NCBI GenBank assembly: GCA_023700925.1
Contig: JAMPXZ010000009.1
Coordinates: forward strand, 1 to 34,088
Direction: 5' to 3'
Source of the DNA: Oligoflexia bacterium
GTDB lineage: Bacteria; Bdellovibrionota; UBA1018
Length of the DNA stretch: 34,088 nucleotides
Below the pieces are notes generated by a model. It was given only the letters and a program-made list of their open reading frames with translations. It was not told the origin of the DNA and made no database searches. Positions 15,962 through 24,763 of the stretch are shown in pieces. Both the position numbers and the translations under genes were made by a program. How positions within the stretch are numbered: the first letter of the stretch is position 1; each line of letters starts with the position of its first letter.

Positions 15962-18900
15962 TTACCTGCGGAGACGGCGGATGCCGATTTTCACGATTTC
16001 ACCGTCGATGTCGGCCTCTTCGGTGTGCTCGCCGGAAGGCTGCGGCGCAAAGCCGAACTCGAGCGCGAGCGTTTCGCACGAGATCATCTCGCGATGCGCT
16101 TCGGCGGCCGTCCGGAGTGGTCCGTCGCAGCCGAGCTCGAGCGCGATCCGATCGTCGAGGTTGAAGTCGGCGTTCTTGCGCGCCTGCTGGATCTTGCGGG
16201 TGATCTCGCGGGCCAGGCCTTCGCGCTCCTGCTCGGGCGTCACCGTCGGATCAAGCTCGATCGAGACGCGGGGATGCGTCGCCAGGTTCGGATGCGCTCC
16301 CTTGGCTTCGCGCCGGATCTCGATGTCAGCGAGAGTGATCGGCTCGCCTTCGACGAGCACCGGTCGACCGGCCTCGAGCTCCAGGAGACTCGTAAGCGGA
16401 AGCTTCTGGATCGCGCCCGCCACGGCCTTCATCTTGGGTCCCAGGCGCTTGCCGAGGATGGGGAAGTTGGCCTTTGCCGTGACCTGCACGTAGTGGTCCT
16501 CGTTGCTGTCGTAGGAGATCGTCTGGATGTTCAGCTCGTCCTTGAAATAGGCCTCGAACTTCTTCAGATTATCGAGGAGTGCGGCGTCGCGATGAATGAT
16601 CCGCATGGAACGAAGTGGGATCTTCGCCTTCACGCCGATCTTCTCGCGCTGGTTGCGCCCGAGGGTGACCAGGGCCTCCATCGCGCCGACGGCCTCTTCG
16701 AGCTCCCGGTGGATCCGTCGTTCGTCGGCTTCGGGGAAGCTCTCGAGGTGCACGCTTTGCTTGCGTCCTGACTCAGGCAGTACGCCGGAGAGGTTCAGAT
16801 AGGTGCTCTCCGCGAGGAACGGCGCGAATGGGGCCATCAGGCGCGAGAGCGTCAGCAGCACCTCATGCAGTGTTTCGTAAGCGAGGCGCTTGTCCTCGGG
16901 CATCCCGTCCTGCCAGAAGTGAGAGCGGTTGAACCGGATGTAAGTGTTCGTGAGCTCCTCGATGAACTGCAGGAGCTGCGGTACGACGTTGTACAGGCGG
17001 TAAGCCGTCATTTCACGCTGGGTATTGGCGATGAGCGAATGCAGCCGGGACATCACCCACTGATCGAGGATGTTGGGCGAGGACTTGGCATCGCCCTTCG
17101 GCACGAAGCGGTCGATGTTGGCGTAGCTCACGAAGAATGAATAGGAGTTCCACCACCGCAGGAGGATCTTGCGGACGATGTCGCGCACGCCGTTCTCGGA
17201 GAACTTCAGCTCCTGCGCTTTCACCACGGGCGAGTCGATGAGGTAGAGCCGGAGCGCATCCGCGCCGTGGCGGTCGAGGACCTCCATCGGATCGGGATAA
17301 TTGCGCAGGCTCTTGGACATCTTGCGGCCGTCCTCGGCGAGAACGAGGCCGTTCACGACGACGTTGCGGAACGGGGCCTGGTCAAAGAGGGCCGCGCCGA
17401 TGACCATGAGCGTGTAGAACCAGCCGCGGGTCTGGTCGAGCCCCTCGGCGATGAAGTCGGCCGGGAAGGCTTTCTTGAAAGCCTCGACATCGGCATGGGG
17501 ATAGCCCCACTGCGCGTAAGGCATCGAACCGCTCTCGAACCAGCAGTCGAGCACGCCTTCGACGCGCCGGAGCGGGCTTTTGCCCGTGGGCGACGGAATG
17601 GTGATCTTGTCGACGACGTCGATGTGCAGGTCATGCACCTTCTGACCGGAGAGGCGTTCGAGCTCCTCGCGTGAGCCGATGCACAGAATCTCGCCCTCGG
17701 GGTTGCGCCAGATCGGGATCGGCGTGCCCCAGAAGCGGTTGCGCGAGACCGCCCAGTCGCGGGCGTTCTCGAGCCAGTTGCCGAAGCGGCCATCGCGCAG
17801 GTGATCCGGCACCCACGCGGTCGTCTTGTTCGCGGCGACGACCTTGTCCTTGATCTTCTCGACCGCGACGAACCAGCTCGAGACCGCGCGGTAGATGAGC
17901 GGGGTGTCCGAGCGGTAGCAGAACGGGTAGCTGTGATCGAGCGTCTCCTGCTTGAGAAGGCGGCCGTTCTTCTTGAGCTCCGCGATGATGTCCTTGTCCG
18001 CGTCTTTCACGCGGCGGCCCTGGTAGGTCGGCACCTCCGCCGTGAAGGTTCCGTCATCATCGACGGGATTGACCATCGGCACGCCCTCTTTGGCGCAGGC
18101 GAAGTAGTCTTCCTCGCCGAACGCCGGAGCCATGTGCACGATGCCGGTTCCGCTCTCGGTCGTGACGTGGTCGGAGTGGATGACCCGGAACGCGCCCTTG
18201 GCGCGGCGATCCGCGAAGAACGGGAAGAGCGGCTCGTACTCGAGGCCGAGGAGTTTTTCGCCTTTCACGGTTTCCAGGATTTCCGCTTCCTTGGCGGGAT
18301 CCTTGAAAACGGCACCCAAAAGCGCCTGCGCGACGATGTAGATCTGGCCCGAAGCCTTGTCGCGCGCCTTGACGTAATCGAACTCGCGATTCACCGCGAG
18401 CGCCAGGTTGCTCGGAAGCGTCCAGGGCGTCGTCGTCCAGGCGAGGAATGAAACGCCGGGCTGCCCGAGCACCGGGAAGGTGATCGTGATCGCCGGATCC
18501 TGCACCATCTTGTAGTTGAGGTTGGCCTCGAAGTTCGAAAGCGGCGTGGAAATCCCGACCGAGTAGGGCACGACCTTGTAGCCCTCGTAGATGAGGCCCC
18601 GCTTGTAAAGCTCCTGGAACACCCACCACACGCTCTGCATGAAGCTCACGTCCATGGTGAAGTAGGGCTTGTCCATATCGACCCAGCGCCCGACGCGCCG
18701 GACAGTCTTTTTCCATTCCTCGGAGTAGCGCTCGACGATTCCCCGGCAGGCGGCGTTGTACTTGTCGACGCCCATCCGGAGCACATCCTTGCGGCTCTCG
18801 ATCTTGTGGGCCTTGTTGATCTCGTACTCGACCGGTAGCCCGTGGCAGTCCCAGCCGAAGCGGCGGGGGACGGTGTATCCCTTCATGGTCCAGTAGCGCG

Positions 18901-19129
18901 GAACAACGTCCTTGAGAACGCCGGCCAGGATGTGGCCGTAGTGCGGCAGGCCCGTGGCGAACGGCGGGCCGTCATAAAAGCTGTAGGTCTTGCGGCCCGT
19001 GGGATCGAGGGATTTCTGGAAAATCTTCTCCCGGTCCCAGTACGTCAGAATGTCCTGCTCCTGGGCGGGAAGCTGGACATCGGGTTTAACAGGAGTGTAG
19101 GGCAGTTCGCGGGTGGTTTGCTTGGGCAT
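15962..19129 (-). CDS. ileS: Isoleucyl-tRNA synthetase (type-2-like)
   Basis: YDGPPFATGLPHYGHILAGVLKD, FGWDCHGLPVEYEINKA, QTRGWFYTLMVIG, GRKMSKSLRNYPDP; start reset to ATG 19129. Confidence 0.96.
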   Translation of the reverse strand: MPKQTTRELPYTPVKPDVQLPAQEQDILTYWDREKIFQKSLDPTGRKTYSFYDGPPFATGLPHYGHILAGVLKDVVPRYWTMKGYTVPRRFGWDCHGLPVEYEINKAHKIESRKDVLRMGVDKYNAACRGIVERYSEEWKKTVRRVGRWVDMDKPYFTMDVSFMQSVWWVFQELYKRGLIYEGYKVVPYSVGISTPLSNFEANLNYKMVQDPAITITFPVLGQPGVSFLAWTTTPWTLPSNLALAVNREFDYVKARDKASGQIYIVAQALLGAVFKDPAKEAEILETVKGEKLLGLEYEPLFPFFADRRAKGAFRVIHSDHVTTESGTGIVHMAPAFGEEDYFACAKEGVPMVNPVDDDGTFTAEVPTYQGRRVKDADKDIIAELKKNGRLLKQETLDHSYPFCYRSDTPLIYRAVSSWFVAVEKIKDKVVAANKTTAWVPDHLRDGRFGNWLENARDWAVSRNRFWGTPIPIWRNPEGEILCIGSREELERLSGQKVHDLHIDVVDKITIPSPTGKSPLRRVEGVLDCWFESGSMPYAQWGYPHADVEAFKKAFPADFIAEGLDQTRGWFYTLMVIGAALFDQAPFRNVVVNGLVLAEDGRKMSKSLRNYPDPMEVLDRHGADALRLYLIDSPVVKAQELKFSENGVRDIVRKILLRWWNSYSFFVSYANIDRFVPKGDAKSSPNILDQWVMSRLHSLIANTQREMTAYRLYNVVPQLLQFIEELTNTYIRFNRSHFWQDGMPEDKRLAYETLHEVLLTLSRLMAPFAPFLAESTYLNLSGVLPESGRKQSVHLESFPEADERRIHRELEEAVGAMEALVTLGRNQREKIGVKAKIPLRSMRIIHRDAALLDNLKKFEAYFKDELNIQTISYDSNEDHYVQVTAKANFPILGKRLGPKMKAVAGAIQKLPLTSLLELEAGRPVLVEGEPITLADIEIRREAKGAHPNLATHPRVSIELDPTVTPEQEREGLAREITRKIQQARKNADFNLDDRIALELGCDGPLRTAAEAHREMISCETLALEFGFAPQPSGEHTEEADIDGEIVKIGIRRLRR

Positions 19130-19182
19130 AAGAACCCAGGAACATAGCAGTTTCCGGGCGGGGAGCCAAGGGGCATGCCGCT

Positions 19183-21366
19183 TCAGGCGGCTTCGCGTTC
19201 GGGCTGCGGGAGTGGCTTCTGCCTTCGCCGTCCCAACCGGAGAAAACCGTCCGCGATGGTGGGGAAGATCAGGAGCATCACGACGAGCGCCAGCACGCTC
19301 CCGATGACCACGAGCCAACCCATGTTCCGGCTGGGCGGAAAATGCGAGAGCCAGAAGACCGAAAAGCCGAGCGCCAGCATCCCGCAGGAGGCCGAAATGG
19401 GCCTCCAGAGAGTCATTTTCGCCTCCTCCAGATCGAACTCCCCGCGTCCTTTGCGCGAGCGGTGGATGAGGTGAATCGTTTCGTCCACTCCGAGGCCCAT
19501 GGCGAGGTTGATTCCGGGCGTGGAGATGATCTCAAGGGGTAGGTGAAGATGACCCGCTGCGCCCAAAACTCCGACCGGGACGAAGACGAGGCTGCACGCG
19601 ACCGCGGAGGACAGGCGAAGAGAGCGGGAAACAATCAACGCGATCAAAAAGAGCATTCCCGAAAGTCCGAAAACGCCTTGAAGAAGGCTCTTTGAAACCA
19701 ACGTCGAAAGTTGGCCGGTCAGCTCGAAGAGTCCCCCGGTCAGGATGGGATCAAAGCCCTTGTCGCGCACGAGCTGCAGGAGGTCTTTGATGACGGCTTC
19801 GCGCGAAGCGCCTCCGAGCTCCGATTCTTTCATCCGAAGAACAAAGAGCGCGGTCTTGCGGTCCTCCGTGACAAAGCCTCGCCCGGGTTTGCCCAGGGCC
19901 GGCAGATCGAGGAAGGCGTAGATCTTGTCCCAGCTCAGATACGGGGCAAAAGGTGAGTTGACCACCTCGCCGAGCAGTACGGGCAGCGAGATCACCTCGC
20001 CGACTATCCGGTGCCGCTCGAGCGCGACCTGGAGCTGCCAAAGTTGGAGGTAGGACCGGCTGTTTCGAAAGTCTTCACCGTTCTGACCTTTGAGGGCGAT
20101 GTAAAAGGGGCTTGAGCCTCCGAGGTGATCGATCCGGAGAAGATCCTCGCGAAGGCGGCCTCCTTTTTCGAAATAGGAGTAAAGGGGGGGCTGGGTATCG
20201 ACCTTGTGAAAGCCGGCGACGCCGATCAGAGCCAGCACGATCATCACGATGACCACCGTGGCGTGAGGGCCCGAAAGATAACGGCGCGTGGCCGTCGCAA
20301 AGCGGCTCTCGCGCTTCGACGGGGGAGTGGCCATCCGCAGGTAAGCGGGAAAGAGCGAGTAAGCGACGACGAGCGCCAGGATCGCCCCGACCATCCCGGC
20401 GAGGCCGAATTGCCGGATGGGCTTTGCGGCGGTGAACAGCAGGGTGAGAAATCCCAGCGAGTTCGTGATCATCGACCAGAGCGAGGCGGTGCCCGTTTCG
20501 CGCAGGGCGGCTCGGACGAGCTCGCTGCGCGGCACCTTCCCGCTTCGGGCCAGAAGCTCCCAGTTTCCCGAAATGAAGACCACGTGCGAAAGTGTGAGAA
20601 TGGCGACGATGCTCCAGAGATTGGCGCTCAGGGGCCCCGGATCGACGCCGAGCAGCCGGAGCGTCAGAAAGTCCAGGAACGTCGCCGTGGCTCCGCACAC
20701 GATGGCGCCGAAGAGAATCCATCCCGACCGATAGATCGCGAAAATCACCGCCGAAAAGCCCAGCACCGCCGCCAGACTGAAGCTTTTCATGTCGTCGACG
20801 AGCTTCTTCTGGATTTCGTGCACGACATAGGGCGTACCGCTCACCGCGAGCCGGAACTCCGGCGAGTCATAGCGGCCTTTGAACGCGTTGATCCGTTCGA
20901 CGAGCTCGCCGTAATCGTCCCTGGGCTCGAGGTTTACGATGAAGTTGGAGCCGCGGCTATAGTCCTGCTCGTCAGCCGCGATGACCAGGCGCGACCAGAG
21001 CGGGCTCTTCATTGCGTCGTTCACGCTCGAAGGGCCGGCCCCGAGGCTGAAGATGCTTTGCACTCCGTTGAGCCGCTGCAGCGCCGCCGTGAGCGAAGCG
21101 GCTCGCGTCAGATAGGGGCGCGAGCGTACGTCGCCCTCCGCCGTCAGGATGATCTGGGGCGGCAGTTCGAAGAGCGCCTCGATCCTCTTGGAGCCCTGGA
21201 GTTGCGGGTCATCGCTCGAGAAGAAGAAGTTCCCGCCGATCCGCGGCTTGAGCTCGACGAAGGCGAACATCGCCGCCGCGCATGCGAGCGCGAAAAGTGC
21301 GTGCAGCGCGGGGCGAAACAGGGGGTGAAGAAAAAACGGAAGACGGGTGCTCGAGTGGATCGACAT
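19183..21366 (-). CDS. MMPL/RND superfamily exporter-like membrane protein
   Basis: 727 aa, two TM blocks with periplasmic loops; STPGINLAMGLGVDETIHLIHRSRKG resembles RND/MMPL TM motif. Confidence 0.8.
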   Translation of the reverse strand: MSIHSSTRLPFFLHPLFRPALHALFALACAAAMFAFVELKPRIGGNFFFSSDDPQLQGSKRIEALFELPPQIILTAEGDVRSRPYLTRAASLTAALQRLNGVQSIFSLGAGPSSVNDAMKSPLWSRLVIAADEQDYSRGSNFIVNLEPRDDYGELVERINAFKGRYDSPEFRLAVSGTPYVVHEIQKKLVDDMKSFSLAAVLGFSAVIFAIYRSGWILFGAIVCGATATFLDFLTLRLLGVDPGPLSANLWSIVAILTLSHVVFISGNWELLARSGKVPRSELVRAALRETGTASLWSMITNSLGFLTLLFTAAKPIRQFGLAGMVGAILALVVAYSLFPAYLRMATPPSKRESRFATATRRYLSGPHATVVIVMIVLALIGVAGFHKVDTQPPLYSYFEKGGRLREDLLRIDHLGGSSPFYIALKGQNGEDFRNSRSYLQLWQLQVALERHRIVGEVISLPVLLGEVVNSPFAPYLSWDKIYAFLDLPALGKPGRGFVTEDRKTALFVLRMKESELGGASREAVIKDLLQLVRDKGFDPILTGGLFELTGQLSTLVSKSLLQGVFGLSGMLFLIALIVSRSLRLSSAVACSLVFVPVGVLGAAGHLHLPLEIISTPGINLAMGLGVDETIHLIHRSRKGRGEFDLEEAKMTLWRPISASCGMLALGFSVFWLSHFPPSRNMGWLVVIGSVLALVVMLLIFPTIADGFLRLGRRRQKPLPQPEREAA

Positions 21367-21495
21367 GGCGCGGGGCTCAGGCCCCGCGGTGAAGCAGCAA
21401 GTTCCTAGCCAGGCGGCCCTGTCAGGGCGCCCCAGCTTACACCGGGGCTGCCTGCGTTGCGATCCGATCTTGCGAGTGATGCGACCGTTTCTGGA

Positions 21496-21666
21496 TCACA
21501 GGAACTTTTCAGGCGTCTTCTCGAAGCGGTCCTTGCATTTCTTGGTGCAGAAATACCGCTTCTTCCCCTTTGCGAGCAGGGTATTCGAGCATTTCTCCGG
21601 TTGTTTGATTTCCCACCTGGGGCATACGGTGCAATAGGTTTTCGTGGTCTTCTTTTTTGCCGGCAT
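21496..21666 (-). CDS. Small YHS/TRASH-like zinc-finger protein (56 aa, absent from ORF track)
   Basis: Direct translation: MPAKKKTTKTYCTVCPRWEIKQPEKCSNTLLAKGKKRYFCTKKCKDRFEKTPEKFL; Shine-Dalgarno-like GGAGA upstream. Confidence 0.75.
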   Translation of the reverse strand: MPAKKKTTKTYCTVCPRWEIKQPEKCSNTLLAKGKKRYFCTKKCKDRFEKTPEKFL

Positions 21667-21684
21667 GTTTGTCTCCTTTATCGG

Positions 21685-22425
21685 TTACCGTGAAAATACC
21701 TTGGTTTTGAACTCTGTTCGGAAGCCCAGCCGTTCGTAAAAGGATTCCGCGTAAGACCCCTCGGCAACTTGTAAGGTGATCTCGCGGCAGCCTTGATTGC
21801 GGGCATCTTCTATGGCCCGGCTCATGATCGTGGCACTTACGCCCTTTTTTCTGAATTCGGGAAGAGTTGCGACTGCGTAAATGCCAGCGAGTTCACCCGT
21901 GACTACGGTGAGGACGACGCCAACGGCCTGGTTATTGAGGGAGCCGATGTAGAAGGATTGAGCGCGATTGCCGAGATTCCGGTGATTGGCATCCCGAAGA
22001 AACGGATGCCATATCGCATAGGCTTCGGGTTTCTCCAGGAACCCCTTGCTTTGAACTTCGCTGAACAGATCCATGTCGCGCGGGGTGGTGGCCGTGCGGA
22101 TGGTCATGCTTCCTGAAGTCTTCCAAGGCGGAAGATTTGTGCCCAGGGTCATATAAGTTAATCCACCCTTGGGGAGGCACCCACGGTCCTTGAGCTGGTT
22201 CTCGGTCAATGCGCTCCAGGGAGCGAGGTGAATGGTGTTGAATCGATCAAGGAGGTCATGTGATTCGGCACTCTCGCCGAGGACCAGGTAGGTGAACTCG
22301 GGGCGCGCGCTTTCCACGCGCACGGTATCCCTGTCAAAGCTGACCTTGCCGCGATGATTGCGGAGGAATGCGAGGTGGTTTTGCAGGAGTTCTTTCGCCC
22401 TGGATGGGGGATTTGCCGTGCTCAT
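21685..22425 (-). CDS. GNAT family N-acetyltransferase
   Basis: C-terminal GELAGIYAVATLPEFRKKGVSATIMSRAIEDARNQGCREITLQVAEGSYAESFYERLGFRTEFKTKVF. Confidence 0.87.
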   Translation of the reverse strand: MSTANPPSRAKELLQNHLAFLRNHRGKVSFDRDTVRVESARPEFTYLVLGESAESHDLLDRFNTIHLAPWSALTENQLKDRGCLPKGGLTYMTLGTNLPPWKTSGSMTIRTATTPRDMDLFSEVQSKGFLEKPEAYAIWHPFLRDANHRNLGNRAQSFYIGSLNNQAVGVVLTVVTGELAGIYAVATLPEFRKKGVSATIMSRAIEDARNQGCREITLQVAEGSYAESFYERLGFRTEFKTKVFSR

Positions 22426-22483
22426 TGTTTTCTCCTCTTGGATGAGCCTCATGTAATCGCGGCGCTCCTGCCTGTCAAGAGAA

Positions 22484-22523
22484 AGTTAGACTTGCGTATA
22501 CACAGTTCGACTGATATCTAACT
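22484..22523. promoter_or_regulatory. Candidate operator in GNAT/ArsR divergent promoter
   Basis: Inverted repeat AGTTAGA ... TCTAACT 8 bp upstream of the 22532 start codon. Confidence 0.35.
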
Positions 22524-22531
22524 AAGTCACA

Positions 22532-23731
22532 ATGCAGACATTTCGAGAAACTCGATTCAAGGAACGATGCCTCTTCCAGGTCAGCCTGAGATACGAGCTG
22601 TTTTACTCCCTGAATGCGCTACTCGACCCGGCTTCCCGAATTCACTCCTCGTGGAGGCGGTCGGCCCGTGATGCTCTGGGGAGTTCCTTTCAAAGGGAGT
22701 TTCTGACCATCGGAGGCGCATGGGATATTTGGCCTGTTCTCGCGGCAACATTGCCGGGATTGACCCCGAACCCGTCCTTCGATGAGGTCATCGAGGGTTT
22801 ACGGAGTCAACCTATAGAGCAGTTTCAGCGGAAGATACTTCTTGGAGAGATTCACTCCGAGGAGGCTGTTGCCGCGCTCTTGAAGGAAAAACTCCCTCTG
22901 CGTAAGGCGATTGCCAAGGTGCCCAAGGCAAAACAGGAGTGGTTGGCTCATATTGGCCTTTTCCCGTTTCAAGAAGATGCCCCCCACGCGATCGCGATCG
23001 AGCGATTGGTCTCCGAGCCGGAGGAGTTTCGCGGCACCGTTGTCGGGCTCTTGAAGCGCTATTGGGTATCCGTTTTTGAAAATACCTGGCGCCGCTTACA
23101 ACCCCAGTACCAACGTTCCCTTGAGGAAAAGGAGCGCTTATTTCAATCCTGTACCTTCGCTGAGTTTGCGCGGCAATCGCTGCTGCGGGTAGAGGTGGAT
23201 GAGGGAAAGTATCTCATTAAAGCGGTTCGCGGCGGCTGTAAACTCCCGTTCAAGGATATCGAAGCCTGCTATTTCCAGCCGTCGGCATTCAATGACCGGA
23301 GATTCTGGAGCGCGTTCGATGACAATGACGGGAAAACCCACGTGTACTTTCCCTATTTCGATCCTGTGATAGCGCTGGACCTTCAGCCGGCTCGCGCTCA
23401 GTCGGCATTCGTCGAGCCTGCACTGGACCCCGCATTGATCTTCAAATGCCTAGGTGACTCTACCCGCTACGCCATCGCATCCGTGGTGGCGCGGGCGCCG
23501 AAGTCGTCCGTCGAGCTGGCCAAGATGTTCTCGGTGTCCAAGCCAACCATCTCTCACCATGTCCAGCAAATGCGGGAGGCTGGCTTGATCAATGAGACCT
23601 ACATCGGCGGCTCGGTTCAGATTTCGCTCAAGCGCGAAGTTTTCGAGAATTTGTCGGGCCTGACCGTTCACAAGTTGTTTCATTCCAACGACGCGCCCGA
23701 TCTCAAAGTAAGACGGAGCAGAAATTCATGA
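22532..23731 (+). CDS. ArsR-family HTH regulator with long uncharacterised N-terminal domain
   Basis: C-terminal ALIFKCLGDSTRYAIASVVARAPKSSVELAKMFSVSKPTISHHVQQMREAGLINETYIGGSVQISL; about 280 aa upstream not recognised. Confidence 0.8.
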   Translation: MQTFRETRFKERCLFQVSLRYELFYSLNALLDPASRIHSSWRRSARDALGSSFQREFLTIGGAWDIWPVLAATLPGLTPNPSFDEVIEGLRSQPIEQFQRKILLGEIHSEEAVAALLKEKLPLRKAIAKVPKAKQEWLAHIGLFPFQEDAPHAIAIERLVSEPEEFRGTVVGLLKRYWVSVFENTWRRLQPQYQRSLEEKERLFQSCTFAEFARQSLLRVEVDEGKYLIKAVRGGCKLPFKDIEACYFQPSAFNDRRFWSAFDDNDGKTHVYFPYFDPVIALDLQPARAQSAFVEPALDPALIFKCLGDSTRYAIASVVARAPKSSVELAKMFSVSKPTISHHVQQMREAGLINETYIGGSVQISLKREVFENLSGLTVHKLFHSNDAPDLKVRRSRNS

Positions 23732-23806
23732 AAATCGTACTTGGAGAGGTTGAGGTGCTTGGTGTTTCCCAAGGGGTGTGCCGAGGAGAGGGAAAGGTTG
23801 TCAAAG

Positions 23807-23823
23807 TTATCGCGTTACGATAA
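23807..23823. promoter_or_regulatory. Candidate HigBA operator
   Basis: Perfect inverted repeat TTATCG-CGTTA-CGATAA ending 9 bp before the higB start. Confidence 0.45.
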
Positions 23824-23832
23824 TATCAGAAC

Positions 23833-24123
23833 GTGATTCGGCCCTTTGGTGACGAGCTCTCAGGCGATTTGTTCTTTGATCGGAGTTCGGCGACGACGCG
23901 AAAGTTCCCAGCGGAATTGCGTCGAGTCGCTCAGCGGAAGCTTCAGTATCTGAATGCCGCCGGGCGGCTTCAGGATTTGTCGATACCTCCTGGCAATCGT
24001 CTGGACGCGCTGAAGGGCGATTTGAAAGGGTTCCATTCGATTCGAATCAATGACCAGTGGCGAGTGGTCTTCCGGTGGGAAGACGGCGGGCCGTCTGAGG
24101 TCAAGATCGTGGATTATCACTGA
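23833..24123 (+). CDS. higB: RelE/HigB-type toxin (GTG start)
   Basis: LRRVAQRKLQYLNAAGRLQDLSIPPGNRLDALKGDLKGFHSIRINDQWRVVFRWEDGGPSEVKIVDYH. Confidence 0.93.
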   Translation: MIRPFGDELSGDLFFDRSSATTRKFPAELRRVAQRKLQYLNAAGRLQDLSIPPGNRLDALKGDLKGFHSIRINDQWRVVFRWEDGGPSEVKIVDYH

Positions 24124-24137
24124 AGTAGAGGTGTGTA

Positions 24138-24401
24138 ATGCGTCCCAAGAATCCGATTCATCCCGGTGAGATGCTTTTTGAGGAGTTCCTGAGTCCGATA
24201 GGGCTTTCTCAGCGAGCCTTCGCGTCGAAGCTCGGATGGACCCCCGCTAAGCTGAACGAGCTGATAGCCGGAAAAAGAGGAATTACCGCGGAGAGTGCGT
24301 TGGATCTTTCGGAGGCGCTGGGGACATCGCCCGAGCTTTGGATGAACTTGCAGGCGATGTGGGATTTGCACCGAGCGGAGCAGAAGAGGAAGGCCTCGTG
24401 A
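24138..24401 (+). CDS. higA: HigA-type XRE antitoxin
   Basis: NPIHPGEMLFEEFLSPIGLSQRAFASKLGWTPAKLNELIAGKRGITAESALDLSEALGTSPELWMNLQ. Confidence 0.95.
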   Translation: MRPKNPIHPGEMLFEEFLSPIGLSQRAFASKLGWTPAKLNELIAGKRGITAESALDLSEALGTSPELWMNLQAMWDLHRAEQKRKAS

Positions 24402-24763
24402 TCAAAACTGTCCGCCTTGACCGGATCAGCATTCGGCTCTTGCTTCGCTGCTTTGTCGGAATCTCCGCTCTGATTGGTTTTTATTACTTTTTCGACCTGC
24501 ACGCCTACCTGCCATGGAAAGCCCGAATCCTCAAAGCCTTGGGTCGGACGGTTGAACTGCATTTAGGCTTGTGGTTAGCAACCATCGAAATGCGAAGTCG
24601 ATGGCGCTACATTGTGATTGTGCTGCTGATTCCATCGTGGGTTGGCACCTATCTCTTTTTTTGGCACCGAAATAGTGTAACCCTGATCGCCGGATCCCTC
24701 ATCATGATCTGGCTAATTCGCGATGTATTACGAGGCCAGCGACTTGAAGCTCAAGCTATTTGA
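24398..24763 (+). CDS. Small multi-TM membrane protein, GTGA-coupled to higA
   Basis: 121 aa VIKTVRLDRISIRLLLRCFVGISALIGFYYFF...YIVIVLLIPSWVGTYLFFW...LIAGSLIMIWLIRDVL; GTG overlaps higA TGA. Confidence 0.6.
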   Translation: MIKTVRLDRISIRLLLRCFVGISALIGFYYFFDLHAYLPWKARILKALGRTVELHLGLWLATIEMRSRWRYIVIVLLIPSWVGTYLFFWHRNSVTLIAGSLIMIWLIRDVLRGQRLEAQAI

